Below are positions 17,992 through 27,632 of a DNA stretch of 64,000 nt, in pieces. How positions within the stretch are numbered: the stretch's first letter is position 1; each line of letters begins with the position of its first letter. Under the pieces are notes generated by a model. It saw only the letters and a list, made by a program, of their open reading frames with translations. It did no database searches and had not been told where the DNA came from. A program made the translations under genes and the position numbers. This DNA is from Blattabacterium cuenoti (GTDB lineage: Bacteria > Bacteroidota > Bacteroidia > Flavobacteriales > Blattabacteriaceae), in assembly GCF_014252115.1 (NCBI RefSeq), contig NZ_CP059211.1, positions 248,001-312,000 on the forward strand, given 5' to 3'.

Positions 17992-19173
17992 ATGATTATT
18001 TTTTTTAAATCCTTAATTTATATTTACTTATATATCAACATAAATCCTGTTTTTTATAAAGCAATTATAGCTTTTTTTTTATCATTTTGTATAGCTTTAA
18101 TTTTGTATCAAAAGATTATATGTTGGAATCGAAAAAATAGAATCATAGGAGAGAAAATACGAGATCTTGGGCTTTTGGGTCAAAAAGAAAAAGAAGGAAC
18201 CCCAAGTATGGGTGGTATTATTATTATATTTTCAACGTTAATTCCTACAATATGTTTTTCTGCGTTAAATAATGTGTACGTATTAATGTTGATAATGACT
18301 ACATTGTATATGGGAAGTATTGGATTTATAGATGATTATATTAAAATAAAATATAATAAAAAAGGACTTGGTGTAATGAGTAAAATATTCAGTCAAATCA
18401 TATTGGGAATTTTTATTGGAATTACTATGTATTTTAATACGAGTATTTCTAGTGTTCAAAAAACAGAATCAAAAAATCTATATTCTTTTTCCTTAAAAGA
18501 ATATGGATTCAAGACTACTATTCCTTTTTTGAATGAATTTAACTATGCTTATATTCTGAGTTGGTATAATAAAAAATGGAGAAAATATACATGGATTATT
18601 TTTATTCCTATTGTTGTTATAATTATTATATTTTTATCCAATGGAGCTAATTTAACTGATGGAATAGATGGATTAACAGCTGGAATTTCTTCTATTATTT
18701 TTATTACTTTATCTCTATTATCTATAATTTCCAGTAGTAAGATATATTCCTCTTATTTCCATTTTATATATATTCCTAATCTATTAGAAATTATTATATT
18801 TTCTTTTTCGTTTTTAGGAACTTTGATAAGTTTTCTTTGGTATAATACTTATCCAGCTCAAATTTTTATGGGAGATACTGGAAGTTTAACTATAGGAGGC
18901 GTTATAGCTACACTAGCTATTATAAATAGAAAAGAAATCATATTACCTGTTTTATGTGGAATTTTTTTTATAGAGAATATTTCTGTAATCATGCAAGTAT
19001 TGTATTTTAGATATTCTAAAAAAAAATATGGCGTAGGAAAAAGAATTTTTCTCATGGCTCCTTTACATCATCATTTTCAAAAATTAGGATATCATGAAAA
19101 TAAAATTTCCAATCGTTTTATCATCATACAAATGATGTTGTCTATGTTAGTATTTATTTTATTAATTATATAA
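17992..19173 (+). CDS. mraY: phospho-MurNAc-pentapeptide transferase
   Basis: Polytopic inner membrane enzyme that forms lipid I from UDP-MurNAc-pentapeptide and undecaprenyl phosphate. The 393-residue sequence has the magnesium/substrate motifs IGFIDDYIKI near 107, SNGANLTDGIDGLTAG near 215, AQIFMGDTGSLTIGG near 290, and the histidine motif APLHHHFQK near 352, with about ten hydrophobic segments. murF, which makes its substrate, is not in this cluster. ATG start directly after murE. Confidence 0.96.
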   Translation: MIIFFKSLIYIYLYININPVFYKAIIAFFLSFCIALILYQKIICWNRKNRIIGEKIRDLGLLGQKEKEGTPSMGGIIIIFSTLIPTICFSALNNVYVLMLIMTTLYMGSIGFIDDYIKIKYNKKGLGVMSKIFSQIILGIFIGITMYFNTSISSVQKTESKNLYSFSLKEYGFKTTIPFLNEFNYAYILSWYNKKWRKYTWIIFIPIVVIIIIFLSNGANLTDGIDGLTAGISSIIFITLSLLSIISSSKIYSSYFHFIYIPNLLEIIIFSFSFLGTLISFLWYNTYPAQIFMGDTGSLTIGGVIATLAIINRKEIILPVLCGIFFIENISVIMQVLYFRYSKKKYGVGKRIFLMAPLHHHFQKLGYHENKISNRFIIIQMMLSMLVFILLII

Positions 19174-19178
19174 AAAAA

Positions 19179-20539
19179 ATGAAAAAAAAATTCATAGTTG
19201 TATTGGGTGGAGGAGAAAGTGGAGTTGGAGCCGCTTTATTAGCTAAGAAAAATGGATTAAAAATATTTTTATCTGATTCTGGAGTTATCCTAAACAAATA
19301 CAAAAAAATTTTAATAAAAAATAAAATTCCTTTTGAAGAAAAAGGGCATACAGAAGATATAATTATTCGACATGCTGTTAAAGTGATAAAAAGTCCGGGT
19401 ATTTATAGAAATCACCCTTTAATAAAAAAAATCAATTTATTCGGAATTCCCATACAATCCGAATTAGAATTCGGTAAAAGTTATATTGGGAATTCTTATA
19501 TAATCGGAATTACAGGAAGTAATGGAAAAACAACAACTTGTTCTATTGTCTATCAAATACTTAAAAAAAAAGGAATGAATGTAGGGATAGCAGGAAATAT
19601 TGGGCATAGTTTTTCAAAAGAAATTATAAAAAAAAAGATATTTATATATTAGAAATGAGTAGTTTTCAATTAGATGATTGTTTGAACTTTCGTTCAAATA
19701 TTGCAGTATTATTAAATATAACAAGAGATCATTTAAACAGATATAATAATAATATTGATAATTACATGGATTCGAAATTGAAAATAGCAGATTTTCAAAA
19801 AAAGGAAGATATTTTCATTTACAATTATGATGATCCTATTATAAGAAAAGGGTTAAATAAACATATTATTAGGTCTCACTGTATTCCTTTTTCTATCAAA
19901 GAAGAATTACACATAGGAGCTTATGTAAAAAATAACAAAATATTTATTCGAAAAAAAAATCAGGAAATATATTTTATCAATGTAAAAGATATTCCTTTAA
20001 TAGGAGATCATAATCTATATAATATTATGGCTTCATTGATTATATCCGAAATATTAAATGTAAAAAAAGAATCAATAATTTCCGTACTATTAAAATTTAA
20101 ATCTATAGAACATCGTATGGAAAAAATATTAAATATAAATGGAGTACAATTCATTAATGATTCTAAAGCAACTAATGTAAATGCAGTTTTTTATGCATTA
20201 AAAAGTATGAATGCACCTATTATATGGATAGCAGGAGGAGAAGATAAAGGGAATAATTATGTAGAATTAATTCCTTTAGTTAAAAAAAAAGTAAAAGCTA
20301 TAATTTGTTTAGGAAAAAACAATAAAAAGATTATTGATTTTTTTAAAAATACCATTAATATTATTCTGGAAACAGAAAATATTAAAAAAGCTGTTTATAT
20401 GGCTTATATATTATCTTCTCATGGAGATAACGTTCTATTATCTCCTGCTTGTTCCAGCTTTGATCTTTTTAAAGATTATAAGGAGAGAGGAAATAAATTT
20501 AAACAAGAAGTAAGAAAATTGATTCATGAAAATTTATGA
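19179..20539 (+). CDS. murD: UDP-MurNAc-L-alanine:D-glutamate ligase, split by a one-base frameshift in an A9 tract
   Basis: Adds D-glutamate to UDP-MurNAc-alanine. The first part (19179-19652) holds the Rossmann domain, with GGGESGVGA at the start, and the ATP loop GITGSNGKTTT. It stops in TAG just after an A9 tract. The second part (ATG at 19655) continues without loss in the other frame: the shifted frame reads DIYILEMSSFQLDDC across the join, as in intact MurD, then the central and C-terminal domains (NDSKATN, GGEDKGN, SPACSSFD). One extra A gives a protein of about 453 residues, normal for the family. All motifs are intact and the gene is essential in a walled cell, so I call it functional through slippage, frameshifting or a sequencing error. 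The end overlaps ftsW by 14 bp. Confidence 0.88.
19628..19637 (+). other. A9-G slip site in murD (contains A-AAA-AAG)
   Basis: Nine adenines followed by G. In the incoming frame the last seven bases read A-AAA-AAG, the heptamer used for -1 frameshifting in E. coli dnaX. A -1 slip here enters exactly the frame of the rest of MurD (next codon GAT). RNA polymerase adding one A in the run would give the same result. The nearest clear downstream hairpin (TTTGAAC-TTTC-GTTCAAA, 19681-19698) starts 43 nt later, further than a typical frameshift stimulator. Confidence 0.7.
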
Positions 20540-21722
20540 AAAAATAGATTTATTTTTGAATAAATATATAAAAGGAGATAGATATTTATGGGCTTTTATT
20601 TCTTTGTTAGCTATATTTTCCTTTTTACCAGTTTATTCTGCTAGTACCAATTTAGTTTCTATATATAGAGGGACAAATACAGTATTCAATTATTTGTTAA
20701 AACATACTCTTTTTTTGTTAGTTGGATTTTTCATTCTTTTTTTCACTCAATTTATATACTATAAATATTTTTACCGTATGTCTATTTTTTCCATGCCTAT
20801 AGTATTTATTTTATTAATTCTTACGATGACTCAAAAAAAAGAATTATATGGAGTGAATGCTTCTCGTTGGTTACATATTCCTATTATAAATATATCTTTT
20901 CAAACTTCTAATATTGCAGGATTGGCTCTCGTCATCTATTGTGCTAGATATTTATCTAAAAAAAATAAAGAGCGAATCAATTTTAGAAACTCTTTTTTCT
21001 CCTTGTTATTTCCTATATTTCTTATTATTGGACTTATTTTTCCTGCCAATGGATCTACTGCTGCAATTGTTTTTATATCCGTTTTAATGTTACTTTTTAT
21101 AGGTGGATATCCGTTAATAAGTCTTATAGGTGTTTTTCTAATGGGATTTTTATTTTCAGGAATATATATTTATTCTGTAATAAAATGGGGAAACCCTATG
21201 AATAGGGTTTATACATGGAAAAGTAGGATAGAACAATTTTTGGATCATGAATCTGAAGAAAGTTATCAAATGAAACAATCTAAGATGGCTATTGTTTTAG
21301 GAAATAAATTTGGTCGTGGCCCTGGAAAGAGTGTTTTAAAAGCTTTTCTTCCCCAATCCTCTTCAGATTTTATCTATGCTATCATAATAGAAGAATATGG
21401 ATTTATTGGAGGTGTTATACTCTTATTTATTTACATATTAATTCTAATGAGAATTTTGATAATAGCAACAAAGGTACAAAATTATTTTTGTTCTTTATTG
21501 GTCCTTGCAGTAGGTTTACCTATAATCAATCAAGCACTAATTAATATGGGAATAGCTGTTGGTTTATTTCCAGTTACGGGACAAACTTTGCCACTGATTA
21601 GTGCGGGAGGAACTTCCATGTGGGTTACTTTTTTTAGTTTTGGTATTATATTAAGTGTCAGTCGAATGATATATAAAAATCAGACTGGCTCCACTAAAAT
21701 AATAACAGATTATGAACCATAA
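20526..21722 (+). CDS. ftsW: septal peptidoglycan polymerase FtsW (SEDS family)
   Basis: SEDS glycosyltransferase polymerising lipid II at the division site with FtsI. The 398-residue protein has about ten hydrophobic segments and SEDS marks: GVNASRWLHIP near 115, LPQSSSDFIYAIIIEEYGFIG near 277, INMGIAVGLFPVTGQTLPLISAGG near 338. Asp in SSSDFIYAI is the likely catalytic residue region. ATG start inside the end of murD (14-bp overlap) and 11-bp overlap with murG indicate coupled translation. Confidence 0.94.
   Translation: MKIYEKIDLFLNKYIKGDRYLWAFISLLAIFSFLPVYSASTNLVSIYRGTNTVFNYLLKHTLFLLVGFFILFFTQFIYYKYFYRMSIFSMPIVFILLILTMTQKKELYGVNASRWLHIPIINISFQTSNIAGLALVIYCARYLSKKNKERINFRNSFFSLLFPIFLIIGLIFPANGSTAAIVFISVLMLLFIGGYPLISLIGVFLMGFLFSGIYIYSVIKWGNPMNRVYTWKSRIEQFLDHESEESYQMKQSKMAIVLGNKFGRGPGKSVLKAFLPQSSSDFIYAIIIEEYGFIGGVILLFIYILILMRILIIATKVQNYFCSLLVLAVGLPIINQALINMGIAVGLFPVTGQTLPLISAGGTSMWVTFFSFGIILSVSRMIYKNQTGSTKIITDYEP
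21191..21210. repeat. 9-bp inverted repeat with 2-bp centre inside ftsW
   Basis: AAACCCTAT and ATAGGGTTT around GA form a compact hairpin in coding sequence for the conserved NPMNRVYTWKSRI region. It is GC-richer than its surroundings. It may be coincidental; noted as one of several coding inverted repeats in this window. Confidence 0.6.
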
Positions 21723-22818
21723 TATTTCACCAAAAATTATTTTTGGAAGCGGAGGAACTGGAGGTCATATATATACAGGAATTGCTATTGCTAATGAACT
21801 TATAAAGAAAATTCCAAAAACCAATATTTTATTTATTGGATCTAAAAATCGTATGGAAATGCAAGAAATTCCCAGATTTGGATATTCTATTGAAGGAATT
21901 TGTATTTCAGGTGGAAAAGATAAATTTTTTTCTATATCAGGTTTTATCTTATCTATACAGTTGATAAATAGTTTATTTGTAGCAAATAAAATTATTAAAA
22001 AATTTTCCCCAGATATAGTTATTGGAACAGGTGGTTTTGTTAGTTTTCCTACTTTATATGCTGCAAAAAGAAATAAAATACCTATTCTGATTCAAGAACA
22101 GAATTCTTTTCCTGGATTGACTAATAGAATATTTTCTCGTTATGCAAGTAAGATTTGTGTTGCTTATGAGCAAGCAAAAAAATATTTTCAGGAAGAAAAA
22201 ACGATCATAACTGGAAATCCAGTCAGATCTGAAATACTAAAACTTCCTAGTAAAGAAAAAGCTTGTTTTCATTTAGGATTAAAAATAAAAAAACCTATTA
22301 TTTTATCTATAGGGGGAAGTCAAGGTTCCAATAGTATTAATAATGCTTGGATAAAAGGATTAAAAAAAATAATAGAATTAGACATACAACTTATTTGGCA
22401 AGTAGGAAAATTCGATATTCATAAAATTAAAAAAAATGAAATATCTCATCATTCAAATATTATTTTCATGGAATTTATTGAAAATATGCCTATATGTTAT
22501 GCTGCTGCGGATATAATTGTATCTAGAGCTGGAGCTTTAACTATATCAGAAATATGTTTGATAGGGAAACCATATATATTGATACCTTTTCCTTGGTCTT
22601 CAAATGACCATCAAAATCGAAATGCTAGAATATTAGAAGAAAAAGAAGCAGCTTTGATTATAAAAAACGAAGAAATAGAGAATAAATTAGTGAGTTCTGT
22701 CATCAAATTAGCAAATGATTATAGCATGAAAAAAAAAATGAGAAAAAATATATTAAAATTAGGAAAACCTAAAGCAACGAATGATATTGTCAACGAGATT
22801 TTACAAATTATTTTATGA
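21712..22818 (+). CDS. murG: UDP-GlcNAc:lipid I N-acetylglucosaminyltransferase
   Basis: GT-B glycosyltransferase on the inner face of the membrane, converting lipid I to lipid II. GSGGTGGHIYTGIAIA near residue 11 is the first glycine-rich loop, GTGGFVSFP near 103 the second, then IGGSQGS near 200 and SRAGALTISEI near 265 with the UDP-GlcNAc residues. 368 residues, normal. ATG start overlapping ftsW, stop overlapping murC by 4 bp. Confidence 0.96.
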   Translation: MNHNISPKIIFGSGGTGGHIYTGIAIANELIKKIPKTNILFIGSKNRMEMQEIPRFGYSIEGICISGGKDKFFSISGFILSIQLINSLFVANKIIKKFSPDIVIGTGGFVSFPTLYAAKRNKIPILIQEQNSFPGLTNRIFSRYASKICVAYEQAKKYFQEEKTIITGNPVRSEILKLPSKEKACFHLGLKIKKPIILSIGGSQGSNSINNAWIKGLKKIIELDIQLIWQVGKFDIHKIKKNEISHHSNIIFMEFIENMPICYAAADIIVSRAGALTISEICLIGKPYILIPFPWSSNDHQNRNARILEEKEAALIIKNEEIENKLVSSVIKLANDYSMKKKMRKNILKLGKPKATNDIVNEILQIIL

Positions 22819-24194
22819 ATTTAAACAAAATTGATTCTTTTTATTTTATAGGGATAGGAGGTATAGGAATGAGCTCTATTGCTAGATATTTTCATCTTAT
22901 GGGAAAAACTGTTTCTGGTCATGATAAAAATGAAACTTTTTTGACAAAAAAATTAGAAAAAGAAGGAATATCCATAAATTATCATGATAATACAGAAATA
23001 TTACCCGAATGGGTATTATCTAAACAATGTTTAATTGTATATACTCCAGCTATTCCTACTAAAGATCATAAACAGTGGACATATTTAAAAAAATATGGAA
23101 AAAATATAAAAAAACGTTCTCAAGTGTTGTCTTTAATTATAGAAAATAATATTTGTATAGCCATAGGGGGTGCCCATGGAAAAACGACCACTTGTACTCT
23201 GTTAGGACATATTTTATATAGTGTTGGAATGAATGTAACTGCTTTTTTAGGAGGAATATCTGAAAATTATCAATCAAATTTAATATTGAATAATGTTTTA
23301 AATGAAAAAAAAATTTTTTTGGTAGAAGCAGATGAGTTTGACCATTCTTTTTTATATTTATCTCCTAATATAGCATGTATAACATCTTTTGATCAAGATC
23401 ATATAGACACTTATCCCAACGAAAAATTTTTGAAAAAGGCTTATGTAACTTTTTTGGATAAGATAAAAAAACCATATAAAAAAATATTTCTATGCAAAGA
23501 AGAATCTTTTCGATTTGATAATGCTATATATTATTCCGTAATAAAAAAAGAAAGTTATTACTCCAATCATCTTTGTATAAAAGAAAATAAATGGTATTTT
23601 GATTTTCATACTCCTAAAGAAACATGGAAATCTCTACTTTTACCTATTCCAGGTCAACATAATTTAAAAAATGTTACTGCAGCATTATCTATATCTGATT
23701 ATTTAAAAATCCCTAAAGAAAAAATAAGACAAGCTTTACTTTTATTTAAAGGAATCAAAAGAAGGTATAGTATTCATTATCAATCTTCAAAAAAAATATA
23801 TATAGATGATTATGCACATCATCCGACAGAAATTAATGCATTGATTAAAACTGTAAGAAAATGTTTTCCAAATAAAAAGATATTAGGTATTTTTCAACCT
23901 CATCTATTTAGTAGAACTAAATTTTTTGAAAAATCATTTGCAAAAAGTTTAGAACATCTTGATATTTTAATTTTATTAGATATTTATCCAGCTAGAGAAC
24001 TTCCTATAAATGGAATTAATTCTAATCGTTTATTAGAAAAAATAAGAATGAATAATAAAGAAATATCTACTTTATCTAAAGTTTTAGAAAAAATTGAAAA
24101 AAAATATTTTGATATTATTCTGACAATGGGGGCTGGAAATATAGATACATTAATCCTTCCTATCAAAAAATGGTTGTATAAACGATATGAATAA
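22815..24194 (+). CDS. murC: UDP-N-acetylmuramate:L-alanine ligase
   Basis: First amino acid ligase of murein stem synthesis. YFIGIGGIGMSSIAR at the N-terminus, the P-loop GGAHGKTTT near 119, EADEFDHSF near 171, and the C-terminal IDDYAHHPTEI near 325 and PHLFSRT near 356 are all in order. 459 residues, full length. ATGA-coupled to murG; ftsQ follows 4 bp later. Confidence 0.96.
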   Translation: MNLNKIDSFYFIGIGGIGMSSIARYFHLMGKTVSGHDKNETFLTKKLEKEGISINYHDNTEILPEWVLSKQCLIVYTPAIPTKDHKQWTYLKKYGKNIKKRSQVLSLIIENNICIAIGGAHGKTTTCTLLGHILYSVGMNVTAFLGGISENYQSNLILNNVLNEKKIFLVEADEFDHSFLYLSPNIACITSFDQDHIDTYPNEKFLKKAYVTFLDKIKKPYKKIFLCKEESFRFDNAIYYSVIKKESYYSNHLCIKENKWYFDFHTPKETWKSLLLPIPGQHNLKNVTAALSISDYLKIPKEKIRQALLLFKGIKRRYSIHYQSSKKIYIDDYAHHPTEINALIKTVRKCFPNKKILGIFQPHLFSRTKFFEKSFAKSLEHLDILILLDIYPARELPINGINSNRLLEKIRMNNKEISTLSKVLEKIEKKYFDIILTMGAGNIDTLILPIKKWLYKRYE

Positions 24195-24198
24195 ATAA

Positions 24199-24927
24199 AT
24201 GAAAAATAATAAAACATTTTTTATCATTATTTTATTACTATATATGATTTTTATGATATCTCTTTCTTTTTTTTCTCAAAAAACGCATAAAAATAGAATT
24301 TTGAAAAAATTTAATATTATCATAGATCCTTTATCTAAAAATCGTTTTGTAAATGAAGAGATTATTAAAAATATTCTTTTTTATAAAACAGAAAAGATTG
24401 AAAAAAAAATCGGTCAATTATGTATATTAGAAATGGAACAAAAATTAAATAATTATCCTTTTATAAAGAAATCGGAAGTATTTCTTAGTGTAGATGGTTC
24501 TCTTAATATTAAAATTTGTCAAAAAGTACCCATTTTAAGAATAAAAAATGGAAATAAGGAATATTATCTTACTGAAGAGGCCGAAAATTTAAAACTTTCT
24601 TCTTTTTATTCGTCAAAAGTCATTTTAGCAAAAGGTCCTTTTTCAAAAGAAGAAAAAAAATATTTAACAAGTTTGATCAATTTCATAAATTCCGATGAAT
24701 TATTAAAAAATCAAATTATTAGCATAAAAAAAAATAATAAAAATTCATTTGTTTTGATTCCAAAAATCGGAAATCATCATATAATATTAGGAGATATAAA
24801 GGATTTTAAAAATAAATTGAATAAATTAAAAGAATTTTATAAACAGTATCTAAATAAAATAGATATTAATCAATACAAGAGTATTGATTTACAATATAAA
24901 GACCAAATAGTCGCAAAAAAAAGATAA
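24199..24927 (+). CDS. ftsQ: divisome protein FtsQ (POTRA domain)
   Basis: Bitopic division protein of 242 residues: one N-terminal membrane segment (about 7-26), then a POTRA-like region (NIIIDPLSKNRFVNEEIIKNI, with NNYPFIKKSEVFLSVDGSLNIKICQKVPI around 85-115) and a C-terminal beta domain. Sequence identity to FtsQ is low as usual, but the KSEVFLSVDGSLNIKI-QKVPILRI pattern and the position between murC and ftsA are typical. ATG start. Confidence 0.88.
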   Translation: MKNNKTFFIIILLLYMIFMISLSFFSQKTHKNRILKKFNIIIDPLSKNRFVNEEIIKNILFYKTEKIEKKIGQLCILEMEQKLNNYPFIKKSEVFLSVDGSLNIKICQKVPILRIKNGNKEYYLTEEAENLKLSSFYSSKVILAKGPFSKEEKKYLTSLINFINSDELLKNQIISIKKNNKNSFVLIPKIGNHHIILGDIKDFKNKLNKLKEFYKQYLNKIDINQYKSIDLQYKDQIVAKKR

Positions 24928-24931
24928 GTCT

Positions 24932-26278
24932 ATGGAACATCAAGATATAGCTATAGGTCTGGATGTAGGAACAACGAAAATTGTAGCTATAGTGGGAAGA
25001 AAAAATGAATATAATAAAATTGAGATTTTAGGTATAGGTAGATCTAAAAGTGTAGGTGTGCATAGAGGAGTTGTAAATAATATAACTCAAACAATTGAAG
25101 CTATTCGTGAAGCTGTATCTGAAGCAGAACATAGTTCTGGTTTAAAAATAAAAGAAGTTATTGTTGGAATAGCAGGGCAACATATCAGAAGTCTACAACA
25201 CAATGATTATATTACTAGATTAGATTTTGAAAATGTTATCAGTCAAAAAGATATACAAAAATTAATAGATCAAGTTCATAAACTAGTTATGCAACCAGGA
25301 GAAGAAATTATTCATGTTCTTCCACAAGAATATAAAGTTGATAGTCAAGCAGAAATAGGAGAACCAATAGGAATGTATGGAAGTCGTTTAGAAGCAAATT
25401 TTCATGTAGTAGTAGGACAAATTTCTTCGATCCAAAATATTGGAAGATGTGTAAAAGCTGCAGGTCTGAATTTATCTGGAATGACTTTAGAACCTCTAGC
25501 TTCTGCTGAAGCTGTATTAAGTACCGAAGAAAGAGAAGCAGGTGTAGCTTTAGTAGATATAGGAGGAGGTACTACGGATATTGCTATCTTTAAAGATAAT
25601 ATTATACGTCATACTGCCGTTATACCTTTTGGAGGTAATGTTATTACTGAAAATATAAAAACAGATTGTTTGATTATCGAACGGCAAGCAGAATTACTGA
25701 AGATCAAATTTGGATCTGCATGGCCAGGAGAAAATAAGGAAACAGAAATTGTTTGTATTCCTGGATTAAGAGGTAGAGATCCTAAAGAAATTTCTTTAAA
25801 ACATCTTTCCCAAATTATTCATATACGAGTATGTGAAATTTTGGATCAAGTAAATATAGAAATAAAAAATTATGGAAATGAAGAACAAAAGAAAAGACTT
25901 ATTGCAGGGTTAGTCATGACAGGTGGAGGTTCTCAATTAAAACATATTCGTCCGTTGACAGAATATATTACTGGAATGGATGTTCGTATAGGTTATTCTA
26001 ATGAACATATTGCAGGAGGAGAAAATGGACTTATAAATAATCCAGAATACGCTACATCTATAGGATTGGTAATTAAAGGGCTTCATGACAAAAAAAAATA
26101 TCTTTGTAATATGGGGCGTAGATATGATGAAAATTCTGAATTGATTTCTACAAAATTTTATAATAAAAATATCAATTATGGAGAAGATCATAAAAAGAAA
26201 AAAAATAAAAAAAAATCAAAATCTTTTTTTGAAATTTGGGCAGATAAGTTCCGTCAAATATTGAATGATACAGAATAA
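24932..26278 (+). CDS. ftsA: cell division actin-like ATPase FtsA
   Basis: Tethers FtsZ filaments to the membrane. Actin-fold motifs: phosphate 1 IAIGLDVGTTKIVAIVG (7-22), phosphate 2 VALVDIGGGTTDIAIF near 205, adenosine motif LVMTGGGSQLKHI near 327. The SHS2 (1C) domain lies between about 84 and 165. The C-terminus, SFFEIWADKFRQILND, is an amphipathic helix suited to membrane targeting, preceded by a lysine-rich linker. 448 residues. ATG start 4 bp after ftsQ. Confidence 0.96.
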   Translation: MEHQDIAIGLDVGTTKIVAIVGRKNEYNKIEILGIGRSKSVGVHRGVVNNITQTIEAIREAVSEAEHSSGLKIKEVIVGIAGQHIRSLQHNDYITRLDFENVISQKDIQKLIDQVHKLVMQPGEEIIHVLPQEYKVDSQAEIGEPIGMYGSRLEANFHVVVGQISSIQNIGRCVKAAGLNLSGMTLEPLASAEAVLSTEEREAGVALVDIGGGTTDIAIFKDNIIRHTAVIPFGGNVITENIKTDCLIIERQAELLKIKFGSAWPGENKETEIVCIPGLRGRDPKEISLKHLSQIIHIRVCEILDQVNIEIKNYGNEEQKKRLIAGLVMTGGGSQLKHIRPLTEYITGMDVRIGYSNEHIAGGENGLINNPEYATSIGLVIKGLHDKKKYLCNMGRRYDENSELISTKFYNKNINYGEDHKKKKNKKKSKSFFEIWADKFRQILNDTE

Positions 26279-26289
26279 TAAACCATGAA

Positions 26290-27627
26290 ATGAAAAAAGA
26301 AGATTTTACACTAAGAAAAGAAAAAGAAAATGTTCAATTGGAATTTCCAAAAAATCGTTCAGCCTCTATCAAAGTAATTGGAGTAGGAGGAGGGGGAAGT
26401 AATGCTTTAAGTCATATGTTTGAGCAAGGAATTACTGGAGTAGACTTTATAGCATGTAATACGGATGCACAAGCGTTAAATAATAATCCGGTTCCTATAA
26501 AAATTCAATTAGGAGTTTCTATTACGGAAGGACTAGGTGCTGGAGCAGATCCAGAAGTTGGAGAAAAAGCTGCATTAGAAAGTTTGGAAGAAATAAAAAG
26601 TATTTTAGATTCTAATACTAAAATGACCTTTATTACAGCAGGAATGGGTGGAGGAACAGGAACAGGCGCTGCCCCAGTTATTGCAGGAATTTCTAAAGAA
26701 AAAGGAATTTTAACTGTAGGTATCGTTACAATTCCATTTCATTTTGAAGGAAAGATGAGATTACAACAAGCCCAAAAAGGAATAGAATCGTTAAGAAAAA
26801 ATGTAGACTCTCTCATTGTTATTAATAATGATAAATTGAGAGAATTATATGGAAATCTAGGATTTAAAGCCGGGTTCGCAAAAGCAGATGAAGTTTTAAC
26901 AACTGCAGCTAAGGGTATTGCAGAAGTTATCACTCATCATTATAAACAAAATATAGATTTAAGAGATACAAGAACTGTCCTAAAAGAAAGTGGAACTGCT
27001 GTTATGGGGTCTGCTATTGCTGTTGGAGAAAATAGAGCGAAAGAAGCTGTTGTACAAGCATTAGATTCTCCGTTATTGAATGATAATAAAATTACGGGAG
27101 CCAAAAATGTTCTTCTTCTTATTGTTTCAGGAAAAATAGAAATTACTATAGATGAAATAGGAATTATTAGCGATTATATACAAACTGAAGCAGGTAATAA
27201 TGCTAATATTATTATGGGTCTAGGAGAAGATGAAATTTTGGAAGAAAGTATTTCAGTTACTATAGTAGCTACTGGTTTTCCTACTGAAATACAACGAGTT
27301 ATTAATAACGAAGAAAAAAAAATTTTTCATAGGTTAGAAGAACCTTATGAACAAAAATTAAAAAAAATGGAAAAAATACATTCTAAAAGAATAGATCCTA
27401 TTCTTTCAAAAGATTTTTCTAAATCAAATCATTTTGATAAAGATGACTTGTCATCGAATAAAAAACAAAATATTTTTAATGAATCTATCAACTCAAATTT
27501 TATTATAAAAGAAAAACGTAAAAAATATATATTGGAAAATAGTTTTGATCTTCCTATTTCATACAGTGAAAATAAAAAAATTTTGATAAATCGTATTCAT
27601 AAAAAAGAAAATAATACAAATCAATAA
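26290..27627 (+). CDS. ftsZ: cell division GTPase FtsZ
   Basis: Tubulin-like GTPase forming the division ring. It has GVGGGGSNAL (31-40), the GTP signature GMGGGTGTGAAPV (118-130), and the T7 loop NIDLRDTRTVL with the asparagine and both aspartates that trigger hydrolysis in the neighbouring subunit. The globular core ends near 335. The remaining 110 residues are a charged linker, ending in a tail around FDLPISYSENKK that may be the peptide binding FtsA, although it does not match the classical form. 445 residues. ATG start. Confidence 0.97.
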   Translation: MKKEDFTLRKEKENVQLEFPKNRSASIKVIGVGGGGSNALSHMFEQGITGVDFIACNTDAQALNNNPVPIKIQLGVSITEGLGAGADPEVGEKAALESLEEIKSILDSNTKMTFITAGMGGGTGTGAAPVIAGISKEKGILTVGIVTIPFHFEGKMRLQQAQKGIESLRKNVDSLIVINNDKLRELYGNLGFKAGFAKADEVLTTAAKGIAEVITHHYKQNIDLRDTRTVLKESGTAVMGSAIAVGENRAKEAVVQALDSPLLNDNKITGAKNVLLLIVSGKIEITIDEIGIISDYIQTEAGNNANIIMGLGEDEILEESISVTIVATGFPTEIQRVINNEEKKIFHRLEEPYEQKLKKMEKIHSKRIDPILSKDFSKSNHFDKDDLSSNKKQNIFNESINSNFIIKEKRKKYILENSFDLPISYSENKKILINRIHKKENNTNQ

Positions 27628-27632
27628 TTCAA

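Noticed and set aside
19443-19497. Nested hairpins in murD (GAATTCCCA/TGGGAATTC around CCGAATT/AATTCGG) as a frameshift stimulator
   Set aside because: They lie about 140 nt upstream of the slip site, whereas stimulatory structures lie just downstream.
19655-20539. A separate gene beginning at the second murD ATG
   Set aside because: That methionine is the internal EMSSFQ methionine of MurD; no ribosome binding site or new N-terminus is evident. The two frames are one gene.
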